A stretch of DNA of 64,000 nt from Flavilitoribacter nigricans DSM 23189 = NBRC 102662 (GCF_002646595.1 NZ_PDUD01000023.1:62001-126000), one strand, 5' to 3'. Counted from the first letter of the stretch, positions 1 through 9,562 are shown. Notes: generated by a model from the letters alone, not told the origin. A program made the numbers and translations.

Positions 1-2
1 CA

Positions 3-83
3 CCCCAAGACCGCGATGCTTACCCAAAACCGGTAGCTGCATACTTATTTCATCCCCTTCCTCTGCCGAGTGAAAAGCCATAA
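3..83 (+). CDS. possible 3' end of a gene entering from the left
   Basis: A frame open from the window edge ends at TAA 81-83 and would give a C-terminus finishing in PLPLPSEKP. Frame 1 is also open but stops at 34-36. Only 26 codons are visible, so neither family nor reality can be judged. It lies 37 bases before the N-acetylneuraminate lyase, so if real it would be the upstream member of a sialic acid operon. Confidence 0.25.
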   Translation, partial: PQDRDAYPKPVAAYLFHPLPLPSEKP

Positions 84-120
84 AAGTGAAAATAGAAGAC
101 TAACCAATTAAGAAGAAAAA

Positions 121-1056
121 ATGGAAAAACTGACGGGTTTAATTGCCGCTCCCTTCACCCCTTTTGACGAAAAGGGAGCACTGGCTACCGATCGGGTAGC
201 GGACCTGGCTGCCCTATACGGGCAAAATGGGGTCCGGGGTGCATTTATCGCCGGGTCGACGGGTGAGTGCGCATCACTCTCCCTTGCCGAAAAAGAAGCT
301 TTGATGTTCGCCTGGGCGGATACCAAAGCCGTCAATCCCGATCTGAAGCTGCTGTACCTGTTGGGAGGCACCTGCCTGCAAGATATTCAGCATCTGGCCG
401 GTAAGGCAGCGGAACTTAAACTGGACGGTATTTCGCTGGTGGCACCATATTATTTCCGCCCGTCCTCCGTAGAGACTCTGGTCGATTTTTGCCAGGAAGC
501 CGCCGCGGCCGCTCCGGACCTGCCATTTTATTATTACCACATTCCGTCATTGTCCGGTGGGTTTTATTCCATGACCCGGTTTTTGGAACTGGCAGCACCA
601 AAGATCCCTAACTTAGCCGGCATCAAATACTCTCATTCGGACATTATGGAATTCCAGGCCTGCCTGGCTTTTCAAAACGAAAAGTTCGATCTGCTGTGGG
701 GTACGGATGAGGCCCTGCTTTCCGGAATGGTTGCCGGGGCGAAAGGCGCGGTGGGCAGTACCTACAATTACGCCGCCCCGCTGTACCACCGGATCATTCG
801 TGCGTTTAACGAGGGTGATCTGGAGGAAGCCCGCCGGCTTCAGTTGCTATCCGTACGGATCGTGGAATTATTGGTAAAATACGGCGGCATCGGAGCCGGT
901 AAAGCATTTATGAAACTGATCGGCGTGGATTGCGGCTGGTCCCGGCCACCGGTGGGCCATCCGAAGTCCGCTGACCTGGATAAGTTGCGGTCGGAGTTGG
1001 AAGCGCTCGGTTTTTTTGATTTTTGCAATCGTTACGAGACCCTGCAGTCTAAGTAA
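121..1056 (+). CDS. nanA: N-acetylneuraminate lyase (DHDPS/NAL aldolase family)
   Basis: Class I aldolase that splits N-acetylneuraminate into N-acetylmannosamine and pyruvate in the cytoplasm. At 311 aa it is the normal family length. Visible hallmarks are the carboxylate-binding GSTGE at residues 45-49, the catalytic tyrosine in YYYHIP (Tyr139) and the Schiff-base lysine in GIKYS (Lys169). The YHIP and GIKYS versions favour NAL over dihydrodipicolinate synthase. The start follows an A-rich stretch (aagaagaaaaa). The next gene, 101 bases on, encodes a sialidase, so the pair releases and cleaves sialic acid. The exact substrate within the DHDPS superfamily is inferred from these motifs and the neighbour. 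Confidence 0.9.
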   Translation: MEKLTGLIAAPFTPFDEKGALATDRVADLAALYGQNGVRGAFIAGSTGECASLSLAEKEALMFAWADTKAVNPDLKLLYLLGGTCLQDIQHLAGKAAELKLDGISLVAPYYFRPSSVETLVDFCQEAAAAAPDLPFYYYHIPSLSGGFYSMTRFLELAAPKIPNLAGIKYSHSDIMEFQACLAFQNEKFDLLWGTDEALLSGMVAGAKGAVGSTYNYAAPLYHRIIRAFNEGDLEEARRLQLLSVRIVELLVKYGGIGAGKAFMKLIGVDCGWSRPPVGHPKSADLDKLRSELEALGFFDFCNRYETLQSK

Positions 1057-1157
1057 TAATTAATGCTTTACTTCCTATGCTCCTTGTGACAGGATCGACT
1101 CGTGGCTGCCAGCGGCAGGCCGAAACCCTCGTTCAAAATCTCGCTTAAAATCTGAAA

Positions 1158-2789
1158 ATGAAAAATCTACTATTGTTACTGTCCGGGATATTTCTATTGA
1201 CGACCTGGAGCTGCAAGACGTCGGAATCGCCACTACCTCCTGCTGATCCCACCGAAAAGGACGTATACGATCCGATGGAGGTCTCCGGGGTAAAGGTCTG
1301 GTCTCCGGTATACCCGGTGCTGATCGGTAAGGAGAATAATCCCGTACTGCGGGTACAGATCGATGCGGTGGGTTCGAAAAAGGCCGTTGCGTTGGAAGGA
1401 CTAACCCTTGATCTGGAGGGGACGGATCAATTGGGTGATATACAGGAGGTCCGCGCATTTTTCACCGGAGCTTCTTCCGATTTCAGCGTCAGACGGGCAT
1501 TTGGCGAAAGCCAGGACGGGACAATCGATCCGCACTTTACCGGCAGCCAGTTATTGCAACCGGGCAGTAATTACCTCTGGATCTCCTTCGAACTAGAATC
1601 AACAGCCGATATCTCGCGAAAACTGAAAGTACAACTTTCGGAAATTACCGTCGACGGGAAAAAAATGCAAGCTACCCAAGCGACCGGTTCACCAACCAAA
1701 AGAATGGGACATGCCCTGCGTCAGCACCGGCAGGACGATATTCATACCTACCGGATCCCCGGTATGGTAACCACCAATGAAGGGACGCTGATCGCGGTAT
1801 ACGATAATCGTCACGACAGCAGTACCGATCTCCAGGGAGATATCGACGTCGGTATGAGCCGGAGTACCGACGGCGGCCAGACCTGGGAGCCGATGCGCGT
1901 GATCATGGACATGGGTGAATGGGGTGGGAAGCCCGAAGATCAGAACGGCATCGGAGACCCCTGCATTTTGGTGGATCGCCAGACGGGTACCATCTGGGTG
2001 GCGGGCCTGTGGATACACGGACATCCGGGGGCACGGGCCTGGAACGCTTCCCAGCCCGGCATCAGCCCGGAGGAGACCGGCCAGTTCATGTTGGTGAAAA
2101 GTGAGGACGACGGCCGTACCTGGTCCGCACCGGTCAATATTACCGAACAGATCAAAAGACCGGAGTGGCAATTGTTGCTGGAAGGCCCCGGAATGGGAAT
2201 TACCATGAAAAATGGTACGCTGGTATTCCCGGCTCAGTTCAAAGACGGAAATCAGATCCCCCACGCTACGATCGTGTACAGCACGGATCGCGGCGAAAGC
2301 TGGCAGATCGGTACCGGAGCTAAATCCCAAACGACCGAAGCCCAATTGGTGGAACTGGCCGACGGGTCCCTGATGCTGAATATGCGGGACGACCGGGGCA
2401 ATAGTCCGGGCGGACGAAACGGCCTGGGGGCCCGATCGGTGATGATCACCAAAGATATGGGGCAGACCTGGACCGAACACCCCACTTCGCGGGAGGCCTT
2501 ACCGGAACCAGTCTGCATGGCGAGTCTGGTGCGGCATCAGACCCCATCGGAAGAGGTGCTTCTGTTTTCCAATCCCCTGCACCGTTACGTGCGCAAAAAC
2601 ATGACTATTCAACTGAGCCGGGACGAAGGGCAGACCTGGCCCCGGGAGCACCACCTCTTGCTGGATGAAGGGCAGGGTAATGGTTACTCCTGTATCAGCT
2701 CGATCGATGAAAATACGATCGGGATCATCTACGAGGGTAGCCAGGCGGATCTGATCTTTCAGCGGGTGGATCTGGCCGAATTGGAGTAG
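1158..2789 (+). CDS. exo-alpha-sialidase, lipoprotein
   Basis: Glycoside hydrolase of the GH33 type that removes terminal sialic acids from glycoconjugates at the cell surface or in the periplasm. The 543 aa protein starts with a lipoprotein signal whose lipobox ends at Cys19. A sialidase N-terminal beta domain (about 40-170) precedes the propeller. The propeller opens with YRIP (Arg199 of the arginine triad) and has five Asp boxes near residues 236, 315, 375, 431 and 487 (for example STDGGQTW, SRDEGQTW). Candidate acid/base Asp lies in YDNRHD (about 216-220), and a Tyr at about 510 could be the nucleophile. It is probably co-transcribed with the upstream lyase. A hairpin lies just after the stop, but its T-tract faces the opposite strand. 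Confidence 0.92.
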   Translation: MKNLLLLLSGIFLLTTWSCKTSESPLPPADPTEKDVYDPMEVSGVKVWSPVYPVLIGKENNPVLRVQIDAVGSKKAVALEGLTLDLEGTDQLGDIQEVRAFFTGASSDFSVRRAFGESQDGTIDPHFTGSQLLQPGSNYLWISFELESTADISRKLKVQLSEITVDGKKMQATQATGSPTKRMGHALRQHRQDDIHTYRIPGMVTTNEGTLIAVYDNRHDSSTDLQGDIDVGMSRSTDGGQTWEPMRVIMDMGEWGGKPEDQNGIGDPCILVDRQTGTIWVAGLWIHGHPGARAWNASQPGISPEETGQFMLVKSEDDGRTWSAPVNITEQIKRPEWQLLLEGPGMGITMKNGTLVFPAQFKDGNQIPHATIVYSTDRGESWQIGTGAKSQTTEAQLVELADGSLMLNMRDDRGNSPGGRNGLGARSVMITKDMGQTWTEHPTSREALPEPVCMASLVRHQTPSEEVLLFSNPLHRYVRKNMTIQLSRDEGQTWPREHHLLLDEGQGNGYSCISSIDENTIGIIYEGSQADLIFQRVDLAELE

Positions 2790-2791
2790 TC

Positions 2792-2820
2792 AAAAAAAAG
2801 GCAGCCCCATCGGGACTGCC
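2792..2820 (-). terminator. Rho-independent terminator
   Basis: Hairpin with arms GGCAG/CTGCC, one mismatch, then CCC/GGG around an ATC loop. On the minus strand it is followed by eight T residues, so it ends transcription of the T9SS protein gene. The plus-strand sialidase ends just before it. Confidence 0.8.
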
Positions 2821-2842
2821 CTGAAAGATCTTGCTTGTCCGG

Positions 2843-5524
2843 TTACCGCATCTTCACCAGTTTCCGGCTCAATATTTCGCTCCCCAACCGAAGCTGAATG
2901 ATATAGATACCCGGCGGCAGGTTCGGGCCGTCCCATTCCATCTGGTGCGCGCCCGCTACCTGGGATTGTGGGGCTAACAATTGCTGCCGGACCTTACCGT
3001 CAACACTGATCAGCCGGATCTCTGCTTCCGCTTCCTGCTCCAGGTCAAAAGTCACGGTAAACCGATCATTGAATGGATTAGGGAATACCTGTAGATCAGT
3101 ATCCTTATGATCAATCCTGAGATCCGGAACTGCGGCCAGTTCTACCACTTCCTCAGGTAAAGGGGCAACGCTGCTGGACACCAGCTGGCAATCCTCGATC
3201 CGGGCGGTGAAGGTACTGTTTGCTTTAGCGTGAAAACCAGCCTGCAAAGTAATCGATTGTCCGGCGGTGTAGGTCACATCGGCACCCAGTTCAATTATAT
3301 TGGTGGCCTGGATCGTATTGGCGGCTCTTTTTAGCTGCAGATTCGTATAGGTTTGGGTAAGGGTCAGATCCGTATCTTCACACTGGGCACCGGCATTTCC
3401 AAAATAAAGACTAAGGTTGATCACATCCTCAATTTCCCCGTCACAGTCCGGACCGGTATTGAGCAACAATTCTATATTTTCGTAGACCAGCCCGTTGTTG
3501 TTATTCTGCGATACAAACAGTTGCGGTAAAGTGCCGCCATTATTGAAACAGGCACCGGCCGGAACGGTATAGGGGAAACCATCGTCGTTGGTATTCAGCT
3601 CAACGCCGTTGACTTCAAACTTAGCGCCGTTGACGTTGGTAGCGGAATTCAGTTGCAGGTAATAGGTACGCGCTTCATTGCTGTTGTTACAAATATTTAG
3701 AGGGATCTGCACACTGCTACCGTCCGGTATATTCGATACGGTCAGGTTTTTACGGTTCTGTCCCTGGTAAAAAGTATTGAGATCGGGCTGGTCCCGCTGA
3801 TCACCGCCCTGATAGGGGCAGCTGGTCTTTGATCCTGCTTCCAGTTTGAAGATCGGTGTGCCGTACGCGGGGTCCCGCACTACCCGGATGTTGAACTGGT
3901 CGCCCCGATCGTCATCGTGCAGGGTATACCGCATGGTGGAGACGGTTTCCCCCGACTGGTTCTGGGTCTGTCCGAATCGTTTGGAACTTTTGAATTCATA
4001 ACCGCCGGATATGCCCGAGCCGCCGATCTCCGCCAGCGTTTCGATACCCAGCGTGGTGGATGAATAATGCTCGTACGTGATCTCCGTAGTATTGATGGTG
4101 GAGACGGTTATCTCCTTTTGCACGGGAGAAACCAGGTCGTATTCCGTAGTGGGTTCCAGCAATTCATTGTCGGAAGCGTTGATATTGGCCTGGTTCATGG
4201 CCAGCACCTGATTCCAGACATCGATCTGATTTTGGTCGTTATTGCGCTGGGCCACCGTTCGGCTTTCATCAGCAACCTGAGCGGCCAGGACTTCTATCTC
4301 CTGTTGGATGGTCTTCGTACTTTTTACAAACTTTCGGGGCTCGCCGACCGGAGCGTATATCAGGCCGGTATCCATCGCCACGGTACAAGTATTTGGATCG
4401 ATGAGATAACGTTCGTAGATCCCTACCTCGAGGTCCGTTCCGTAGCCGACGAAGACATCTCCGCCACCGACAAATTCAGTAGCCGCAGCGGTGGATAGAC
4501 CCTGGGAAACCGTCACACAGGTTCGTTCGGAAGTGGTGGTCATTTCCATCTCGCCGGCACTGAAACCGGCGTTAAACTTGACATAAAATTCGTAATCAAG
4601 ATTGATGATCAATCCGACCGATCCCTTACCGCCCATCTTTATGCCCAATTTGCCCGAATTGGAGGCATCCTGTATAGCGGAAGTCTCAAATTCCCGGCAG
4701 TTGGTAGTGGTCTCCGTAAATTCACTGAAACTGTTGGCGCCCGGCGGGGCGTGTAGTACAAGATAAGGGATCTGGGGTTCTTTGATAGTGCCCAGACTAG
4801 GTATTTCCACACCGACATCGACAGTAGCTCCCTCTACCGTGAAAGGAATAATGAATTCCTCGTATCGGGTATTCTGATCGTAGATGGTATAATTGTAGAT
4901 GGGTACCGTGAGCATAATGTAAGCCGTTGGCGCTCCCCGTTGAAAGACTACATTTAGTACACAGCGGTATTTTCGCCAATAGGCTGTTTCTTCCAGCAGG
5001 GTTTTAGAAGCGATGAGAGTTTCATCGTAGAATTGCGGTCCGCCCAGAGTGCCGACCCGGGCTTCTACATTGTTGTTGATATAGTTGTTCATAGTGGTGG
5101 GTATGTTGGGTTGGTCAGGAAATCTTCCCACCCACAGATCAATGGTGAGTGTAGTAGGCACGCCGCGAGTGGCCTTAAACCGATTTAACTGAGGGGTATT
5201 GATGGCAGCGTTGGAAATGACGGGCTCATTATTCCAGCTCACCCCACCGGGTACCGGTTGTGTACCGGTTATGGTGTAGTGATTATAGATAAGGGGATTA
5301 TTATTATCACAAACTGTACCGGCACTATTGGTGACCCGTACATTGGGGAGCGTCCCGAAGCTAGCATGATTACTATAAGCCCAGTTGCTGGTAGCTAATT
5401 CATTCTGGGCATGTCCCCGCTGCACGGTTATTTGCAGGCCGATGACGGTTAACAGTAATATAAAGTAGTTCTTCATTCGCATAAGTGGTGCGTTTAGAGG
5501 TTTTGACTGAAAATATTTATTCAT
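2843..5524 (-). CDS. large secreted protein with T9SS type A sorting domain
   Basis: 893 aa exported protein of unknown function. A Sec signal peptide ends near GHAQ; two in-frame Met codons at 5482 and 5476 (MRMKNYF...) would give a more typical signal peptide and are alternative starts. The C-terminal about 80 residues (VFPNPFND to LVKMR) form the Por secretion tail that sends the protein through the type IX system. Just before it, about 730-790, is the motif ITLQAGFHAKANSTFTA, the coathanger-stack repeat seen in many Bacteroidota surface proteins. The middle is rich in Thr/Ser/Asn, and an aspartate-rich DDDRGDQFNIRVVRD plus YGTPIF and TSCPYQGG recall segments of large secreted proteins. 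No catalytic motif was recognised. It is monocistronic, ending at the terminator at 2792-2820. Confidence 0.85.
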   Translation of the reverse strand: MNKYFQSKPLNAPLMRMKNYFILLLTVIGLQITVQRGHAQNELATSNWAYSNHASFGTLPNVRVTNSAGTVCDNNNPLIYNHYTITGTQPVPGGVSWNNEPVISNAAINTPQLNRFKATRGVPTTLTIDLWVGRFPDQPNIPTTMNNYINNNVEARVGTLGGPQFYDETLIASKTLLEETAYWRKYRCVLNVVFQRGAPTAYIMLTVPIYNYTIYDQNTRYEEFIIPFTVEGATVDVGVEIPSLGTIKEPQIPYLVLHAPPGANSFSEFTETTTNCREFETSAIQDASNSGKLGIKMGGKGSVGLIINLDYEFYVKFNAGFSAGEMEMTTTSERTCVTVSQGLSTAAATEFVGGGDVFVGYGTDLEVGIYERYLIDPNTCTVAMDTGLIYAPVGEPRKFVKSTKTIQQEIEVLAAQVADESRTVAQRNNDQNQIDVWNQVLAMNQANINASDNELLEPTTEYDLVSPVQKEITVSTINTTEITYEHYSSTTLGIETLAEIGGSGISGGYEFKSSKRFGQTQNQSGETVSTMRYTLHDDDRGDQFNIRVVRDPAYGTPIFKLEAGSKTSCPYQGGDQRDQPDLNTFYQGQNRKNLTVSNIPDGSSVQIPLNICNNSNEARTYYLQLNSATNVNGAKFEVNGVELNTNDDGFPYTVPAGACFNNGGTLPQLFVSQNNNNGLVYENIELLLNTGPDCDGEIEDVINLSLYFGNAGAQCEDTDLTLTQTYTNLQLKRAANTIQATNIIELGADVTYTAGQSITLQAGFHAKANSTFTARIEDCQLVSSSVAPLPEEVVELAAVPDLRIDHKDTDLQVFPNPFNDRFTVTFDLEQEAEAEIRLISVDGKVRQQLLAPQSQVAGAHQMEWDGPNLPPGIYIIQLRLGSEILSRKLVKMR

Positions 5525-5937
5525 CGCTTAAGAAGCGGCTGCCATTGACCCAATGGGGGCGTATATTTCCCGAACTGTCGGTTTGATTGACCGAAGCAAT
5601 TGTGATCAGGGACGGATGGATCGGTTTGAATTAAAAGCTCTTCATACAAGGGAAGTGGAGGAATTGGATGTCCCAAAGATGTGGATAGGCACCATGAAGG
5701 GCATTCACTTATCCTTCAAGGACGGATACTTAGGTTGCGGAAGGGCTGAAAAACTTGGGACTTATATTGCATCAGCGTGTATGGCAGGTGCTAAAGTTTT
5801 GGTTAATAGGTGGTTATGAGTTTGATTTTAAATGCTTATTTTGGCATTCCAACAGCCCGAAAGTTTCCCAGTAGTTTGCTAGATTCGCATTGACTCCCCT
5901 ACGATGTTTATTACTGTAATCCTGAGTTACTTATTTT
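5525..5937. other. intergenic region without recognised gene
   Basis: 413 bases between the diverging T9SS protein and LytTR regulator genes. An open frame of 88 codons on the plus strand (5553-5819) has no recognisable family and no clear initiation context. No TAnnTTTG element, strong hairpin or repeat was found here. It should hold both promoters. Confidence 0.4.
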
Positions 5938-6675
5938 ATGTCAGATTATTCCATGAAGATCCTGGTAGTGGAAGACGAAATGATCATTGGCGCCAAGCTG
6001 TCGATGTATCTCACTGATATGGGATACGAGGTGACCGGCCTGATTCCGCGGGCGGAAGAAGCGTTATTGCACCTGAAAGAGAGCAGGCCGGATATGGTGC
6101 TGCTCGATATCCGTTTGAAAGGAGCCATGGACGGCATCGAACTGGCCGGTATCCTGCAAGAGCGAGACATCCCGGTGATCTTCCTGACCGCCAATTCGGA
6201 TGATGCAACCTTCGATCAGGCCAAAATGACCAGACCCTACGCCTTCCTGAGTAAACCGGTGGAAAAACGAGAACTGAAACGGGTGTTGGAACTGGCCGCC
6301 AACCTGTATGCAGGAAAGGAACAGCCGGCGGCTAAAAGAAAAGAGGAATCACCGAGTCCCCTTGCCGACCGACTGTTTGTACACGATGGTGACAAACGCG
6401 TGAAACTATTGTTTGATTCCATCCTTTATATTCAGGCGGAAAGGAATTACTGCCGGATCGTGACCCGGGAGAAAGACCATCTGCTGTCCATGCCCATGAA
6501 AAGTCTGGAAAGTGAGCTCCCCGCTCAATTGTTTCAGCGCATTCACCGATCCTACATCGTCAATCTGAAGCAGGTGGAGGAAGTAGATGACTCCTCCGTA
6601 CGGATCGGCAAATCGATATTGCCCATGAGCCAGTCGTACCGAAAGGATTTTTTACTACGCATCAAATTAGTTTAA
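5938..6675 (+). CDS. LytTR-family response regulator
   Basis: 245 aa cytoplasmic two-component regulator. The receiver domain (about 6-125) has the acidic pair Glu12/Asp13, phosphoacceptor Asp57 in LLDIRL, Thr84 and Lys106 (SKPVEK). The C-terminal LytTR DNA-binding domain (about 145-245) has the typical YIQAERNYC and FQRIHRSYIVNL segments. An alternative start is Met6. The cognate kinase gene begins 6 bases after the stop, so the two are translated from one message. Target genes are unknown; the adjacent T9SS protein gene diverges from it and is one candidate. Confidence 0.92.
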   Translation: MSDYSMKILVVEDEMIIGAKLSMYLTDMGYEVTGLIPRAEEALLHLKESRPDMVLLDIRLKGAMDGIELAGILQERDIPVIFLTANSDDATFDQAKMTRPYAFLSKPVEKRELKRVLELAANLYAGKEQPAAKRKEESPSPLADRLFVHDGDKRVKLLFDSILYIQAERNYCRIVTREKDHLLSMPMKSLESELPAQLFQRIHRSYIVNLKQVEEVDDSSVRIGKSILPMSQSYRKDFLLRIKLV

Positions 6676-6681
6676 CGCAAG

Positions 6682-8637
6682 ATGAGAATACTACCGATTC
6701 TTTTTAGTCTCCTGGGAATATTTCGGCTAAGTGCCCAGTCAGATTCACTAGATCTGTTGCCGCTGGATAGCGTATTCACCCTGTTGAAAAATGATATCTA
6801 CAATACGAATGAGCAATCTGGTTATGAGGCCATCTACGGTAAGGCATTCCGGGCACTGGAACGCGCTCAGGAAACAGGAGACCCCGAAAAAACGGCCACG
6901 GCCCACGGGCTCCTGGCCCTCTGGCATTATTACAGCGTTTCCTCTAACAATCCGGATTCCAGCTACTTTCACTTCCATCAATCACTGGAATATTTTAAAC
7001 AGACTGACGATCAGCTCCAAATCGCCAAAGCACACGACCGGGTCGGTAAATCCCTGATCGAACTCGGCCGCTATAAAGAAGCGGAACAGCAACTTTTCGA
7101 AGTGATCCGGATCTTTGAAAATTTAAATATGCCGCAACGGCTGGGTAGTGCCTACGCCAGCCTGAATTACCTGTACCGCGAAACCAAAGATTACGAACAG
7201 GCGCTGATCTACGGTGAAAAATCACTCGTACTGTTCGAGGAAAACCCCGAGGAGGAGGAAGATCTCATTGAGCCCCTCTTAGGTTTGATCAAAACCTATC
7301 CGGAAGTGGGACAAGCCGAACGGGCCCTGGAAAAAGCACAACAGGTCGTAGATATCATTGCCCGGGCCCACCCGGAGGAATACAATGTCCATATGGCTAA
7401 TGTGCGGGTGTGGAGGGGAGAAGTTTACGTGGCGCTGGAGGAATACGACAAGGCTCTGGATGATTTCTACTATTCCTGGGAGGCGATCAAAAGGATCGTT
7501 CCGAGCGAGGAAGATGCGAACGGCTGGAAGGGATATATCGGTAATGTGCTGCGGCTGCAGCGGAAATACGCCGAAGCGATCCCCTACATCAAAGATTGTC
7601 TGGTGCACCACCTGGAAAGAAATATACAAGCTTCGGATGTAATAGAGGACAACCAGTTCTGGCTGGCTGAGTGCTACGAAAATACCAATCAGCCGGATTC
7701 TGCGCTGTTGTATCTGAGTCAGGCACAAACCTCTCAGAACAATAGACTGACGGGTGAACTGGCGGCCGTGAAAAATGAACTTCGGATCAAATACGATACG
7801 GACCAGAAAGAGGAGACCATTAATAGCCAACAGGCAACTATCGAACAACAGGCCAAGATCCAGTATCTCAGTTTTGGAGTGGGGGGACTGTTGCTCGCTT
7901 TACTGGGCGGAGGTTTGTTCAGCTATCGCAATAATCACCAAAAAAACCGTCAACTTCAACTGCTTAATAAGGACCTGGTTAAGACCAATCAACAGCTCGA
8001 CGAGCGCAACGCCCAGAATGAACTCCTGCTTAAAGAGATCCACCACCGCGTCAAGAACAACCTGGATATTGTATCGAGTTTGCTGGAATTGCAATCCCGC
8101 CAAACGAAGGATAAAGTAGCCCAGTCGGCTATGAAAGAAAGCCAGAGCCGGGTGAAATCCATGGGAATCCTGCACCAAAAACTGTTTCAGGGTAAAAATC
8201 TGGTGGCTATCGAAATGAAGGATTATTTCCAAAAGCTGAGCGGGCATCTGCTGGACGCATTCGATGCCTCGGAAAAAGTGGAAGTGGACTTCCCCATGGA
8301 GCCCTTGGAATTGGATGTCGATACCGCTCTCCCGATCGGACTGATCGTTAATGAGCTGATGACGAATGCCCTAAAGTATGCCTTCCCGGAAACGGCAAAT
8401 GGGCGGATCAACCTGAGCCTGAAAAGTGTTGATGAGCAGTACCTGGACCTGTCGATCGAAGATAATGGCGTAGGTAAGCTATCGGAAATAAGTTCCAATG
8501 GTACCGGATTCGGCTCCCAACTGGTTTCCTTACTGACCCGCCAACTGGAAGGGGTGATGAAAGAATACGTAGCCAACGGAACCAGGATATCCTTTCGGCT
8601 GAAAAGAGTGAATCCGGTGGCATTCAGTACCAATTAG
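6682..8637 (+). CDS. TPR-containing sensor histidine kinase (HisKA_2 type)
   Basis: 651 aa kinase partner of the preceding LytTR regulator. A signal peptide (1-18) is followed by a periplasmic region of tetratricopeptide repeats (about 40-370), a transmembrane helix (YLSFGVGGLLLALLGGG, about 395-415), and a short coiled coil. The HisKA_2 dimerisation box is EIHHRVKNNLDIV, with the phosphoaccepting His at about 454, and the HATPase domain has NELMTNALKYAFP, DNGVGK and GTGFGSQL. HisKA_2 kinases more often pair with other output types, but the 6-base spacing argues for a true pair. The TPR region suggests sensing through protein contacts rather than a small ligand. It converges with xerD, with 10 bases between stops. 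Confidence 0.9.
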   Translation: MRILPILFSLLGIFRLSAQSDSLDLLPLDSVFTLLKNDIYNTNEQSGYEAIYGKAFRALERAQETGDPEKTATAHGLLALWHYYSVSSNNPDSSYFHFHQSLEYFKQTDDQLQIAKAHDRVGKSLIELGRYKEAEQQLFEVIRIFENLNMPQRLGSAYASLNYLYRETKDYEQALIYGEKSLVLFEENPEEEEDLIEPLLGLIKTYPEVGQAERALEKAQQVVDIIARAHPEEYNVHMANVRVWRGEVYVALEEYDKALDDFYYSWEAIKRIVPSEEDANGWKGYIGNVLRLQRKYAEAIPYIKDCLVHHLERNIQASDVIEDNQFWLAECYENTNQPDSALLYLSQAQTSQNNRLTGELAAVKNELRIKYDTDQKEETINSQQATIEQQAKIQYLSFGVGGLLLALLGGGLFSYRNNHQKNRQLQLLNKDLVKTNQQLDERNAQNELLLKEIHHRVKNNLDIVSSLLELQSRQTKDKVAQSAMKESQSRVKSMGILHQKLFQGKNLVAIEMKDYFQKLSGHLLDAFDASEKVEVDFPMEPLELDVDTALPIGLIVNELMTNALKYAFPETANGRINLSLKSVDEQYLDLSIEDNGVGKLSEISSNGTGFGSQLVSLLTRQLEGVMKEYVANGTRISFRLKRVNPVAFSTN

Positions 8638-8647
8638 GGCGAAGCTG

Positions 8648-9562
8648 CTAGCCGCGCTTCCTGCTGCGCGGATGAAACTGCATCACCGTTTCCCGCAGGT
8701 AATCCGTATCCAGGTGCGTATAGATCTCCGTGGTGATGATGGATTCGTGACCCAGCATATCCTGTACGGCTTTGAGGTCCGCGCCCCCTTCGATGAGGTG
8801 GGTGGCAAAAGAATGCCGGAAGGTGTGCGGACTGACGTTTTTCTGGATACCGGCCGCTTCGGCGCACTCCTTGACGATCATAAAGACCATGACGCGACTC
8901 AGACTTTTGCCCCGGCGGTTGAGGAACAGGTAATTTTCGAAATCCTTGTGGATATTGGTCATCCGGCGGCGCACGCCTTCGATGTAGAGGTTGATGTGTT
9001 TGGCGGCTTCCTCGCCGATCGGCACGATCCGCTCCTTGTCGCCCTTCCCGATCACCTTGATGAAACCGATATCCAGAAAGAGGTTGGACAGGCGCAGATC
9101 GGTCAGCTCGCTTACGCGCAGTCCGCAGGCGTAGAGCGTTTCCAGCATAGCGCGGTTGCGAACGCCATGATCGGTACTGAGATCAATGCTGTGCAGCATG
9201 GCCTGGATCTCGTCGTAGCTCATTACTTCGGGGATCTTGCGGGAAAGCCGGGGGCCATCCAGCAATTCGGTCGGGTCGTCCACAATGATGTCCTCGGTGA
9301 GCAGGTATTTGAAGAAGGTCTTGATGGCCGACAGCACCCGGGCCTGCGTGCGGGCGCCCAGGCCCAATTCGTTCAGCCAGAATATAAATTCCGATAGTTG
9401 GGTAGTCCCGATCTCAGCCGGACCGAGCTTGTACTCCCGCAATTGCAGGAACTCGTCCAGCTTGTACAGGTCGCGCTGGTAAGCCTCGATGGTATTATCC
9501 GCCAGCGAACGTTCGAGCAGCAGGTAAGCTTTAAATCCCTTGATGTACGGTCTCCATGACAT
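8648..9562 (-). CDS. xerD: site-specific tyrosine recombinase XerD
   Basis: 304 aa recombinase that resolves chromosome dimers at dif with XerC and FtsK. The N-terminal SAM-like core-binding domain covers about 1-90 and the catalytic domain 110-304. All catalytic residues are visible: Arg149 (GLRVSEL), Lys174, His246 and Arg249 (HTFRHSF), His272 (LGHES) and Tyr281 (YTHL). Length and N-terminus match housekeeping XerD rather than an integron or phage integrase, and there is no mobile-element context nearby. No dif-like site was identified in the window. Confidence 0.93.
   Translation of the reverse strand: MSWRPYIKGFKAYLLLERSLADNTIEAYQRDLYKLDEFLQLREYKLGPAEIGTTQLSEFIFWLNELGLGARTQARVLSAIKTFFKYLLTEDIIVDDPTELLDGPRLSRKIPEVMSYDEIQAMLHSIDLSTDHGVRNRAMLETLYACGLRVSELTDLRLSNLFLDIGFIKVIGKGDKERIVPIGEEAAKHINLYIEGVRRRMTNIHKDFENYLFLNRRGKSLSRVMVFMIVKECAEAAGIQKNVSPHTFRHSFATHLIEGGADLKAVQDMLGHESIITTEIYTHLDTDYLRETVMQFHPRSRKRG

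Noticed and set aside
5553-5819. 88-codon open frame between the T9SS protein and LytTR genes
   Set aside because: No recognisable family, no signal or domain, no good initiation context; treated as intergenic.
8648-9562. Phage or integron integrase
   Set aside because: Length and all motifs fit chromosomal XerD and no mobile-element genes or att sites are next to it.
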